This document shows positions 33,441 to 44,130 of a stretch of 64,000 nucleotides of DNA, one piece after another (positions within the stretch are counted from its first letter, which is position 1; each line of letters opens with the position of its first letter). The notes beneath the pieces were generated by a model, which saw only the letters and a program-made list of their open reading frames with translations, ran no database searches and was not told the origin of the DNA. The position numbers and the translations under genes are program-made. The DNA lies in assembly GCA_029204225.1 (NCBI GenBank), contig CM055101.1:6019246-6083245 (forward strand). Direction: 5' to 3'. This DNA comes from Diphasiastrum complanatum. Lineage: Eukaryota > Streptophyta > Lycopodiopsida > Lycopodiales > Lycopodiaceae.

Positions 33441-35090
33441 ATGGACTCATTATTGGGGTCAAACTCTCATATGTAGATTTCCAATGCAAGCCCAATGGAT
33501 AGAAGCCCTAACTATTATCTTTTTTACCTAGCGCCCATAGAAGACCCAAATATGTACCCAATACGGCCTATCTTATGCCATTAGTTTAGGTTGTCTGCAA
33601 CTGTGCCAAATTGCTTGATGTTTGGCTTGTGGGGTCTAAAAAACTCTAATGTGGTGGCTATATAATGGATAGCTTTCTTTGATAAATATTTCGTGGATAC
33701 CTAAGCTGGTGTGGTGCCAAGTTGTGGGCTTTGCGCTTGTGATACATACCCAAGTTGTATTTAGTCAAAGCATCAAGTTGCACTTAAGAGAAACGGATCC
33801 AAAACTCATAAATAAAAACTTAATATACCTCAAATTAAGAGTCGTGCAAATAAGAAAGATAAAAGCATGGCAGTTGTATATAACTAAATGTAGGATGTAG
33901 TGAATGAGAACGATGATGGGCAAAGAGCCCATTGTGTGGCATAAGCTAGACTTATTATGATTGACTTATCATATGAAACGAATATTCACATAGTTTTAGA
34001 TAATGTTACGTCCATGTCCAAAATTGAGGATTTGGAGTAATCCTTGATATGGATATTTGGCACTCTTGTGTTCGAGATTACTAGTTATGTCTCAAATTTT
34101 CATTCAAGGCTAGTTATGTAATTAATACAATTTTGACATATGAAGCAATGCCTGGTGTTTGATGATTATATGCATGGTGAGGTGTATCAATAGTAACTCT
34201 AGTTGAGTTTAGTAGTCTAATAAAGTTGCATGGCATGTGTTTGTAGGCTATAAGTACCCTACAAGAACTCGCCCTTCTAGACTTCCAAATTTTAATTGTT
34301 TGTTATCAAAATCATCTCCTCAGCTGCATTCAACCATTGTGGCTCGAGGGTTAAGCTGTTGTGGGTTGATCTTTAGCTTCTAGCTAGTTGTGTGGCTTGG
34401 CTCCACAGTCTCCTTTCGATGCTTTGCAGCATGATCTTTCGTGGTATTCAAGCTATTGCTTGAATCAGAAGGTAGAGTTGGGATCCCTTTTGTAACTTTT
34501 TGGCAGTATCTCTTCGTTTTTTCTTTCTAGTGGTGAAATCAACTTCCAAGTAGGCGGTTTCTCATATTTTTGATCATTCCATGCTTAGGAATCTAAGATA
34601 TGGGCTTCTTCCATAGTCGTATCATTAGATTTTCAAACATTTTTAGCAGTTTTTACTAGTATTTTGATTTTTGGGTGAATTATCTATTAATGTATTGTAT
34701 GATTTCAATGAGAGTACTTGAGTGTTTGGGAGTCATTAAGCAAAGATTTAATGATTGCATGCCAACTATGCCTTGGATAAGACCTCTACATTGTGTTTTG
34801 TGGTCAAAATTAGTAAAAAAATGACATTTTTTTTGGCTATAACCAAATAGTAAGACCGAATATTGAACAAAATTAGAATTCTTTGATCTTGAAGAGAATT
34901 TTTTTTCCACACTGCTAACTGATTGAATCGAACTAACCAACTATCAAGTTATCATGCTTATCAATGACCCCTCAAATTGTTTTGATTGTCTAATGCTATT
35001 ATTAGCATGGCAATGAATTTGCAAAATAATTTATATAATCAAAGAACTAATAGGTAGCTGTATATATATCAACTTTCTAATCATTTAGAA
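33441..35090. other. Intergenic stretch, no gene seen
   Basis: Short frames only and no recognised motif. The last 150 bp (AT-rich, tatatatat near 35,062) may belong to the LTR that ends near 35,091 or 35,150. Confidence 0.4.
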
Positions 35091-35091
35091 C

Positions 35092-35294
35092 ATGATATCA
35101 GAGTTTTCATTCTGTGTGAACCCTAACGTCCATATCTTTATTTTTTGACATGGTATTAGAGCAGGTTACTGCTTGAATTGTAGTAAAATTGAGAAAATCT
35201 AGCGACAACATTTCATTCATTATTCTACTTGTCATTATAACCCACAGATTGGATGAAAGTAGCTACCACATGTGGAGATTTAAAATGAGGGTTC
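35092..35294 (+). mobile_element. Ty1/copia 5' fragment: initiator-Met primer sites and start of gag
   Basis: Two primer-site-like sequences follow each other: TGATATCAGAG at about 35,092 and TGGTATTAGAGCAGG at 35,151, the latter directly after ...TTTTTTGACA. After a short leader, the frame at about 35,250 reads LDESSYHMWRFKMRV, the classic start of copia gag. It is cut off at 35,294, where the 2.4-kb tandem units begin. Confidence 0.6.
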
Positions 35295-35513
35295 CAATCA
35301 AATTTTTTCAAATTCATTCAAACTCTTAAGAAATAGAGTCATTTCTTTTTTGAGTCCAACAAGGGTGATTGGATCTAATTTTGGTGTGATTTGGTTCAAA
35401 TTTGTTGTGCTTTCATCTTGGTGATCAAAGCAAGGTCTAATTTTCAATTGACTAGATTTTGGCGTGGTGTGAATCTAGGGTTTGTGATCTAGATCTTGGG
35501 AGATATTCCTAGT

Positions 35514-35790
35514 TGTTGGGCGCTTAGTGGGTTCCGCTACTAAACCTATTATTGGCCAAGCCTAACCAAGTGGGCCCCGCCATAGTACACTGTACAGGTA
35601 GAGTAATAAGTGCGAGAGCACTGGCATCCTGCACATATAATCCCAACCCAATGAACACAAATACCACGTTGTGATTCCTAGGAATAAGTCACTAGGGGCT
35701 TTAAATTCTAAAATGACATTAGAGGCCCTAAGTCGGGCCTTGGCATTTTGAGAGTAAAGTTTTTGTGAGTTTTGCAAGTTTCTTTTGTGC
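35514..35790 (+). repeat. LTR-like module in tandem unit 1 (also at 37,985 and 40,402)
   Basis: It starts TGTTGGGCGCTTAGTGGGTTCC and continues with taataagtgcgagagcactg, then cctgcacatataatccc, then aacccaatgaacac. This parallels the gypsy LTR at 21,636: TGTTG...GGATCCC, taataagtgagagggatttg, ccctgtgtgtgtaagtcc, aacccgatgatcac. The order and spacing match, so the unit includes the start of a related LTR. Confidence 0.5.
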
Positions 35791-35801
35791 CAGGATTCAA
35801 C

Positions 35802-35832
35802 AAAAAGGTAGCACATGGTGTGCTACCTTTTT
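35802..35832. repeat. Perfect inverted repeat with 14-nt arms
   Basis: Arms AAAAAGGTAGCACA and TGTGCTACCTTTTT surround a 3-nt TGG loop. The same spot is decayed in units 2 and 3. A GTAGCACA-GCA-TGTGCTAC version with a different loop survives in the inverted fragment at 41,386-41,404. Confidence 0.85.
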
Positions 35833-35933
35833 TACGCTACTAATTCAATGTTAATTATTAAGAATGTAGTTTGGTACATAGTTAAAAATGTCACAAAATA
35901 AACAAATTTCAAATTAAAATTTTATTTTTGCAA

Positions 35934-36010
35934 CCTCCAAACCTAGCACGTCGGCGTGCACGGTGGTCCTAGCTGTCTCACCGTGCACACCGACGTGCTA
36001 GGTTTGGAGG
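35934..36010. repeat. Long hairpin, unit 1 (32-nt arms)
   Basis: Arms at 35,934-35,965 and 35,979-36,010 pair at 31 of 32 positions around a 13-nt loop. The arms run from CCTCCAAACCTAGCAC to the GTGCACGGTG at the loop. Confidence 0.9.
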
Positions 36011-37765
36011 CTACAAATTCTTTTACCTCATTTTATATGGCACGTTAGCATGCTATCTTTAAAGGTTGCAAATTTTTTTGTTTTGTTTTACTTAGCACTT
36101 CGGCACTATGTTTGGAAGTTGAAAAAAATATTCTAAAATAATGTTTTTACTCAGAATTTGATTCTCAAATGTGTCAAAATAGCTTTTGTATTTTATAATT
36201 ATCTCGGCTAGCACACTGGCATGCTAGTCAAATCAACTCCAAAAAAAAAAAAAATTCAAAAAAATCCCATTTTTTTGAAATAAAAAATTTGCAAGTTAGC
36301 ACACCGACGTGCTAGCTTTTACAAGCTCAATAACATTTAAAAAATAAATAAAAGTAAACCTATATTTATAGAGTAACAAAGTATTTTGTGACGGATCTAT
36401 TCAAATCATGCTTGGAGGTAGATCATTCAAATCAAAGTTTTGAGTGAAAAAATCAAGATCATAGAGTGTACTAGGTCTTGATTTTGCATAGCTTCAAATT
36501 GCTCAATGAAAGCTATGTTTGGGTGATTTTTTGGATCAATAGGTACCTTTTGTTGTGTGGCATGCTCAGACTATGTGTGAGAAGCATCCACATGATGGGG
36601 AATGATGAACTGATACACACAGGGTGGTTTGATAGGCCGCAGCAGAATAGAGGCCGTCACCCCAATCAAAAAAAAAAAACTATATGAAACAGTTTAAAAA
36701 ACTGATAATTGGATCTTGGATTTAGCTAGAGACTTGATATAGAGCAATTCGAATTTGATTTAGATGTCAGGGCAGGTGTCATAGACAACCATAGAGAATG
36801 CGAACAATTAGGCGTCTGAGACAACTGTGCTATTTTCTGTTTATGACAAATAGGTTTTGATAATAAAGGAAAGAGTGAGAGGCATTCAAACATTCAACAA
36901 GAATACGACTATTAAATAGTGCTTCTATGTAAAATGTGTTGTAATAAGAACTATCAGATCACATAACAATAGCTCGAAGTGTGTGATCCTACTTATAGAA
37001 GCTAATGAATGCTATCTTTCAGAATACTCTTGTACTCTCTCTAAGTGATCACTAACTCTGAGGAGTCAGCTACTAGAAGACCGATTTTGGTCGTTTGATC
37101 TCTTTGAATACATTGATCAATCATCTCATCATATTTCTCTATCGAATTTAGATGCTTATATAGCTACTTGATAATGTTCTATTATTCTAAGTTTATAGAT
37201 TAAAAGATCATTAACAACCCTTGTACTTGATCTGTACATCGGTTATTGGTGCATCGTGAAGATGTGAAGAAGTACAGAAAAAGAATCTCCTTCGTACACT
37301 TCAGGGTAGTGAGAATGTGGTGTCGTCGCAACCGTCCTCTAACTGTAGGAGCATGAAGCTGAAAACTACAATCTTCTTCATATGTGACCATAGGAACGTA
37401 ATAGTATGGTGCGATCGTCAATGTGCTAACTGCAATCGTTGACTTGTCGGTTCCCTTCGGTCTTTCATTCACTTCATAGGTGACTGTAAGTGATAACTTA
37501 TGGTTTCTTTTAGTGTCTTTGGCGGTGCTTGCGGTTGCAGTTCGTTCATTTCGTATGCAGCCATAGGCGAGATTCTTGTGGTGCAGTGCGGTTTCCGCCT
37601 GTTAGGCATTTGCGTGTATTTCTGCAAATTGTCTAAAAGTTAGACTATTTTCTGTAGATGCTTGAGAGAGTGTTTTTCTAAAGTGATGAGGAGGGTGGAA
37701 AGGATGTGTAGGATTAAGATTAAACTCCAACGCCACAGTGATAAAGAAATCTAGGACATTGTTTA

Positions 37766-40195
37766 CAATCAAATTTTTTCAAATTCATTCCAACTCTTAA
37801 GAAATAGAGTCATTACTTTTTTGAGTCCAACTGGGGTGATTGGATCTAATTTTGTTGTGATTTGGTTCAAATTTGTTGTGCTTTCATCTTGGTGATCAAA
37901 GAAAGGTCTAATTTTCAATTGACTAGATTTTGGCGTGGTGTGATTCTAGGGTTTGTGCTCTAGATCTTGGGAGATATTCCTAGTTGTTGGGCGCTTAGTG
38001 GGTTCCGCTACTAAACCTATTATTGGCCAGCCTAACCAAGTGGGCCCCGCCATAGTACATTGTACATGTAGAGTAATAAGTGTTAGAGCACTGGCATCCT
38101 GCACGTATAATCCCAACCCAATGAACACAAGTAGCACGTTGTGATTCCTAGGAATAAGTCACTAGGGGCTTAAAACTCTAAACTGACATTAGAGGCCAAA
38201 AGTCGGGCCTTGGCATTTTGAGAGTAAATTTTTTGCGAGTTCATTTTTTGCCATGATTCAACAGAAAGATAGCACATGGTGTACTACCTTTTTTACGCTA
38301 CTAATTCAATCTTAATCATTAAGAATGTAGTTTGGTACATAGTTAAAAATGTCACAAAGTAAATAAATTTCAAATTAAAATTTTATTTTTGCAATTTCCA
38401 AACCTAGCACGCCGGCGTGCATGGTGAGACAGCCGTTAAAAAAAAATATTCTTGGCTATCCCACCGTGCACGCCAGCGTGTTAGGTTTGGAGGCTACAAA
38501 TTTTTTTACCTCATTTTATATGGCACGTTAGCATGCTATCTTTAAAGGTTGCAAAAAATTTTTAGCTGTTTTACTTAGCACTTTGGCTTATTGTGTTTGG
38601 AGGTTGAAAAAAAATATTCTAAAATAATGTTTTTACTCAAAATTTGATTCTCAAATGTGTCAAAATAGCTTTTGTATTTTATAATTACCTTGGCTAGCAC
38701 ATCGGCATGCTAGTCAAATCAACTCACAAAAAAAAAATTCAAATTTTTTTTTCAATTTTTTCTTTAAAAAATAAAAAATTTGCAAGCTACACGCTGACAT
38801 GCTAGCTTTTACAAGTTCAATAACACTTAAAAAATAAATAAAAGTAAACCTATATTTATAGAGTAACAAAGTATTTTGTGACAGACCTATTCAAATCATG
38901 CTTGGAGGTAGATCATTCAAATCAAAGTTTTGAGTGAAAAAATCAAGATCATAGAGTGTACTAGGTCTTGATTTTTCATAGCTTCAAATTGCTCAATGAC
39001 AGCTATGTTTGGATGATTTTTTGGATCAATAGGTACCTTTTGTTGTGTGGCATGCTCAGACTATGTGTGAGAAGCATCCACATAATGGGGAATGATGAAC
39101 TGATACACAAAGGGTGGTTTGATAGGCCGCAGCGAAATAGAGGCCGTCACTCCAATCAAAGAAAAAAAACTATATGAAACAATTTAAAAAACTGATAATT
39201 GGATCTTTGATTTAGCTAGAGACTTGATATAGAGTAGTTCTAATTTTATTTAGATGTCAGGGTAGGTGTCATAGACAACCATGGAGAATGCAAACAGTTA
39301 GGCGTCTGAGACAGCCGTGCTATTCTCTGTTTTTGACAGATAGGTTTTCATAATAAAGGAAAGAGTGAGAGGCATTCAAACATTCAACAAGAATACGACT
39401 GTTATGGAAAAATAGTGCTTCTATATAAAATGTGTTGTAATAACAATATCAGAGTACATAACAATAGCTCGAAGCACGTGATCCTACTTACAAAAGCTAA
39501 TGATTGCTCGTTTGATCTCCGTGAATACATTGATCGATCATCTCATCATATTTCTCTATCGAATTCAGATGCTTATATAGTTGCTTGATAATCTTCTATC
39601 ATTCTAAGTTTACAGATTAAAAGATCATTAACAGCCCTTGTACTTGATCCGTAGATCGACAATTATTGGTGCATCGTGAAGATGTGAAGAAGTACAGAAA
39701 AAATATCTCTTTTGTATGCCTCAAGGGTGTGAGAATGTGGTGTCATCGCAACTGTAGCCTGACCGTAGGAGCATAAAGCTGAAAATTGCAATCTTCTTCA
39801 TATGTGACCGTAGGAACGTAATAGTGCAGTGCGGTTGTCAACATGCTAACCACAATCGTTGACTTGTCGGTCCCCTTTAGTCTTTCATTCACTTCGTAGG
39901 TGATTGTAAGTGATAACTCATGGTTTCTTTCGATGTCTTTGGCGGTGCTTGCGGTTGTGGTTTGTTCATTGCGTATGTAGTCGTAGGCGAGATTCTTGTG
40001 GTGCGGTGCAGTTTCTGCTTGTTAGGCATTTGCATGCATTTCTGCAGATTGTCTAAAAGTTAGACTATTTTTTGTAGATGCTTGAGAGAGTGTTTTCCTT
40101 AAGTGATGAGGAGGGTGGAAAGGATGCGTAGGAGTAAGATTAAACTCCAACACCACATTGATAAAGAAATCGAGGACATTGTTTGCAATCAAATC
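37766..40195 (+). repeat. 2.4-kb tandem unit 2
   Basis: Follows unit 1 directly with the same order of parts. It lacks about 80 nt that unit 1 has around 37,010-37,095. Its hairpin is at 38,398-38,490 and the short frame is at 38,968-39,177. The GATAGCACATGGTGTACTACC-like palindrome near 38,268 is decayed. The unit is 2,430 bp. Confidence 0.85.
38398..38490. repeat. Long hairpin, unit 2
   Basis: Arms at 38,398-38,426 and 38,462-38,490 pair at 26 of 29 positions around a 35-nt loop. Two of the three differences would be G-U pairs in RNA. Confidence 0.85.
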
Positions 40196-40805
40196 TTTTC
40201 AAATCCATTCCAACTCTTAAGAAATAGAGTCATTGTTTTTTGAGTCCAACACGGGTGATTGGATCTAATTTTGGTGTGATTTGGTTCATATTTGTTGTGC
40301 TTTCATCTTGGTGATCAAATCAAGGTCTAATTTTAATTGACTAGACTTTGGTGTGGTGTGATTCAAGGTTTGTGATCTAGATCTTGGGAAATTTTCCTAG
40401 TTGTTGGGCGCTTAGTGGGTCCCACCACTAAACCTATTGTTGGCCAAGCCTAACCAAGTGGGCCCCACCATAGTACAAATAGAGTAATAAGTGCGAGGGC
40501 GTTGGCAATCTACACGTATAAGCCCAACCCAATGAACACAAGTAGCACGTTGTGATTCCTAGGAATAAGTGACTAGGGCTTAAAACTCTAAAATGACATT
40601 AGAGGTCCTAAGTCGGGCCTTGGCATTTTGTGAGTAAATTTTTTGCGAGTTTTGCAAGTTTTTTTTTTTGCCATGATTCAACAAAAAGATAACACCTCGT
40701 GTGCTAACGCTACTAATTCAATGTCTATTTTTAAGAATGTGGTTTGGTACATAGTAAAAAATGTCACAAAGTAAACAAATTTCAAATTAAATTTTTATTT
40801 TTGCA

Positions 40806-40908
40806 GCCTCCAAATCTAGCACGCTGGCGTGCACGGTGAGACAGCCCGAAGAAAATATATATTTCCTGGTTGTCTCACTGTGCACGCCGGCGTGGTAGGT
40901 TTGGAGGC
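40806..40908. repeat. Long hairpin, unit 3 (38-nt arms)
   Basis: Arms at 40,806-40,843 and 40,871-40,908 pair at 34 of 38 positions around a 27-nt loop. The pairing extends through TGAGACA, which unit 1 lacks on its left arm. Confidence 0.85.
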
Positions 40909-41191
40909 CACAATTTTTTTTTTCTCATTTCATATAGCACGCTGGCGTGTTATCTTCAAAGGTTGCAAATTTTTGTTGTTGTTGTTTTACTTAGCACGTC
41001 GGCTTACTATATTTGGAGGTTGAAAACAATATTTTGAAATAATATTTTTACTCAAAATTTGATTCTCAAATGTGTCAAAATAGCTTTCGTATTTTATAAT
41101 TACCTCGGCTAGCACACCGACATGCTAGTCAAATCAACTCCAAAAAAAAACATTCAATTTTTTTTTTATTTTTTTGAAATAAAAAATTTGC

Positions 41192-41217
41192 AAGCTAGCA
41201 TGCCGACATGCTAGCTT
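41192..41217. repeat. Perfect short palindrome of the TAGCAC family, unit 3
   Basis: Arms AAGCTAGCATG and CATGCTAGCTT flank a CCGA loop. The counterpart in unit 1 (about 36,295-36,318) reads TTAGCAC-ACCGAC-GTGCTAG, and that in unit 2 (about 38,785) is damaged. Confidence 0.8.
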
Positions 41218-41330
41218 TTACAAGTTCAATAACATTTAAAAAATAAATAAAAGTAAACCTATATTTATAGAGTAACAAAATATTTTGTGATGGACCTATT
41301 TAAAATTTGATGGATAGTCAAAGTTTTAAG

Positions 41331-41475
41331 TATGCATCAAACCACAATTCTTACTCTTCAAAAATCATGTAGTGGCATAAAAAGAGTAGCACAGCATGTG
41401 CTACCATTTTGCGGGATCATGGGTAGAAGAAACTCGCAAAACTCGCAAAAAATTTACTCGAAGTATGTCAAAACC
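41331..41475 (-). repeat. Inverted fragment of the tandem unit
   Basis: The minus strand repeats, in order, the unit's gagtaaattttttgcgagtt, its catgat, its TAGCACA palindrome and a segment like agaattgtggtttgat. The array therefore ends in a short inverted copy of its own 35.75-35.88-kb part. Confidence 0.6.
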
Positions 41476-42536
41476 CCCGTAAGTCAAATTGCCAATAACA
41501 ATTAGAACTCACATGATACATGTGAGTTTCCCTTGTGCTTTTTGTGTTAACTTAAACGGTTTGGATTAGGATCCTCGCCATTTTGGTGGTGCCAATGCTA
41601 CGCAGCTTCTGAATAACTTTCTGATGGTTGGTAACCTCAAAAAGGAAAGGATCTCTTCCCAGATCCTCTATCACCTGGTAGAATCTAACTACGAGCTAGA
41701 TAAGGAGATCGTGCAACCATACGACTGGTACAAGATGGTCTTTGGAGAGCTGAAGAGAGCAATCAAGAGTAATACCAAACAATAGTTCGTTGTTGGCTCT
41801 CTTCTCTCCTTCTTAGTCGTCTCATACTTAGCTAATAAAGTTCATGGGTTTTGTGCTGATTCTGTGCTAGCTACCTACGAAGTAGCACCAGCCGAATCAT
41901 CCCGCCAAGCATCTAGCTCTCAGAATAGAGTACGCAGCGAGATTGTTGCACCCGCCTCATCTCCACATCTCGATGTCGCACTCAGCCTCCACTGTTAGTT
42001 GTGCACATACCTCCTACTACAACTCGCATTGAACTACCTATCTCCTCAGACACTACAACAACCCTCGTCTTTGATTCCTCCCAAGGGTAATATGTGACAA
42101 TTGGAACTACCATTCCAATCTCAGTTAGCCCCTACAAACATCAGCTATTTCACCAGAAACCCAGTGGTTTATGGATATGATCCATACTTTTGATCCTCAA
42201 CAGGCAGATGAACGATTTGAGATGCCTTTGAGACCCGAGCCATTTAATCCAAACTCTCCCAGAAGAGGATTCGATCAATTTTAAGAAACCTTTGATACTT
42301 TTGATTCAGCACCCCAGTTAGGCCAACAAGTAGAATAAGTAGATCAAGCACCCGACATTTTCTGAGTCGCTCATGCAGTAGTATCTCTAAAGCAGTTCGA
42401 TAGTCAAGTATCAGAAGGATTTGAAGAAAAAGATATCTTCGAAGAGGAAGATCCACATGCAACTATTCTAGGCCAAGCACGACAAGCTACGAGATCTCGA
42501 ACTCTTCTTGCTGCTGTTGTTACTACTTCAATACTC

Positions 42537-42764
42537 TTGGATTTTGGTGACGCCCTTAGCACAATTTCACACCTTGGCCACATGATCCAGACCGTGATGG
42601 AAGAAATAACCACAATGGAAAAGCGAATTTCAGATTTGGGATCAGAAAATACTCTTATCAGCCAGAAACTCATCAAGCTGAATCGAGAGTTGAAGATCGC
42701 CAAACAACATGAAGATAAATCAGAAGAAGAGCTAAAGAAGGAACAACAACATGTAGATGCCTAG
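42537..42764 (+). pseudogene. Coiled-coil segment of the gag-like relic
   Basis: A 75-codon frame from MDFGDALSTISHLGHMIQTV to a Lys/Glu-rich end (LKIAKQHEDKSEEELKKEQQ) has clear heptad spacing over about 55 residues. It ends at TAG, but similar helical sequence continues after it (KCVANLHLQRHMI...), so the stop is probably a lesion. It is part of the relic and not an independent gene. Confidence 0.4.
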
Positions 42765-43008
42765 GAGAAATGCGTAGCAAATCTCCACTTACAAAGGCAT
42801 ATGATCAGGTTAATAAGTCGTTTCAAGATGCCAAGTAGCAAGTTTTATTATTGCAAGGGCAGTTGGACATGGCCAACCATGACAAAGAAAGGATTCTAGG
42901 TAACTAGATGCCATAGCCACAGAACATGACAATATGCTCTATACGGAAGCACTAGACCATCCTGTCTCCAAAGAGGAGATTAGTCATTTGTTTCTAGGAT
43001 TTTCAGAA

Positions 43009-43435
43009 ACGTAATTACGTAAAGTGAAATTTGAAAAATTTAAGGGTTATTTTCGGTGCATAGAAACAATAATAATGTTCGTGTTTACGTTCCACCGGCC
43101 AAAACCTGCCAAATAGGTTACCCATTGAGCTTTACAAAGAGGCCCAGCGGGACCCGCCGAGCTTTACAAAGGAGCCCGTATGGCCTGCTGGCTCGCTATG
43201 AAGGTAATATATTCCATGTACTAGCGCAATGGCGGGCCCGATGGGCTTCTTTGTAAGCTCGGTGGGTTGCACTGGGCCTCTTTGTAAAGTCTGATAGTCT
43301 AATCGTTCGGCCAAACCGGTCCAAGCATCACCAAAAGGTCACTTTTGGTTGACATTAATAAAATTTTTCACGTAATTATGTCAACAATAAAGTTATTTTC
43401 GTGAAAAAATAGAGTAATTATGTCAATATGAAAAT
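43009..43435. mobile_element. Foldback (inverted-repeat) element
   Basis: The left arm (43,127-43,195) contains GAGCTTTACAAAGAGGCCC at 43,127 and again with one-step changes at 43,159. The right arm (43,230-43,291) contains the reverse-complement form at 43,243-43,260 and 43,274-43,291. The arms are roughly 80% complementary. Outer cgtaattacgt and cgtaattatg words (43,009 and 43,370) may mark the ends. There is no coding capacity. Confidence 0.55.
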
Positions 43436-44130
43436 CTTATTTGTTTCAAAAGGTTGAAAGTTATCACCAATCATTGGCTGGATTTTAGGACAAATTTGAT
43501 AGATTCAAGGGCAAGGCATCTTCTGAGTTGGCAACAACAAAGTCTATCATCAAAGCCTATGAAGAAGTCGTCGTTCAGATCTTGGAGACAACCCCCCAGA
43601 TTCAAGTACCACTTATGCCACATTTCTCGCCTCCATAGCAAGATCAGGGTGAGATGGATACATGCATGGATCAAGGGGCACAAGAAGACGCAACCCCAAC
43701 TTCTCAAGCCACAAACATATGGCCATCTACATCAAGGACCATCCCATTGTTTTAGAAACCGATCACCATCGAGGAACAGATACAAACATTCTTACAATAG
43801 CATCCGTATGAATTTTCAAAGGGTGGTTGGGTTATAAAATTCAAGACTTTGGAAATCGAAGAAGGAAAGGAACTGGATAAGCTACCTGCATTGGGTGACC
43901 AACCAGCATGGTGTAAGACTATTTTTGAAAAGACTTCAGACTCAATTAGGAGTTATGTAGCGAGCCCTCGCCAGCTCTGGGTGGATCCATACTATGTTCC
44001 GATGCCACGCAAGAATAAATGAAAAGATTTGGGTGTACCACAAAATAAGATCACCATCCATACCCCAAATTGGCCCATAATCTATCAACCATACAGTTGG
44101 ACGATAGCAGTGGATTTCAACTAAAATACC

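Larger units (their letters stand above)
35295..37765 (+). repeat. 2.4-kb tandem unit 1
   Basis: First of three head-to-tail copies starting caatcaaatttttt. In order it contains a 220-bp lead-in, an LTR-like module (35,514 on), a long hairpin (35,934-36,010), several TAGCAC...GTGCTA palindromes (35.8-36.3 kb), a short frame at 36,478-36,687 that is conserved in unit 2, and a G/T-rich tail ending near gacattgtttaca. None of it codes for a recognisable protein. The unit is 2,471 bp. Confidence 0.85.
40196..41330 (+). repeat. 2.4-kb tandem unit 3, partial
   Basis: It matches units 1 and 2 for about 1.1 kb, through the LTR-like module (TGTTGGG at 40,402), the hairpin (40,806-40,908) and the palindrome set. 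It then diverges after agagtaacaaaatattttg near 41,285. A small inverted piece of the same unit follows at 41,330-41,475. Confidence 0.8.
41555..44130 (+). pseudogene. Second gag-like element relic (frames broken)
   Basis: Several plus-strand coding scraps of one type lie in line. A frame at about 41,570-41,785 contains DPRHFGGANATQLLNNFLMV and YHLVESNYELDKEIVQPYDW. A coiled-coil frame is at 42,537-42,764, a proline-rich frame at about 43,490-43,720 has SELATTKSIIKAYEEVVVQI, and one near 43,840-44,010 has KGGWVIKFKTLEIEEGKELD. Its coiled-coil plus Pro/Thr/Gln-rich make-up resembles the element at 3.1-4.9 kb. No polymerase or integrase is visible. A foldback element sits inside it. A gag-like nature is inferred, not shown. 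Confidence 0.35.

Noticed and set aside
35934-36010. Considered as a Rho-independent terminator or a CRISPR repeat
   Set aside because: Plant nuclear context; the hairpins are 2.4 kb apart, not regularly spaced with spacers, so neither applies.
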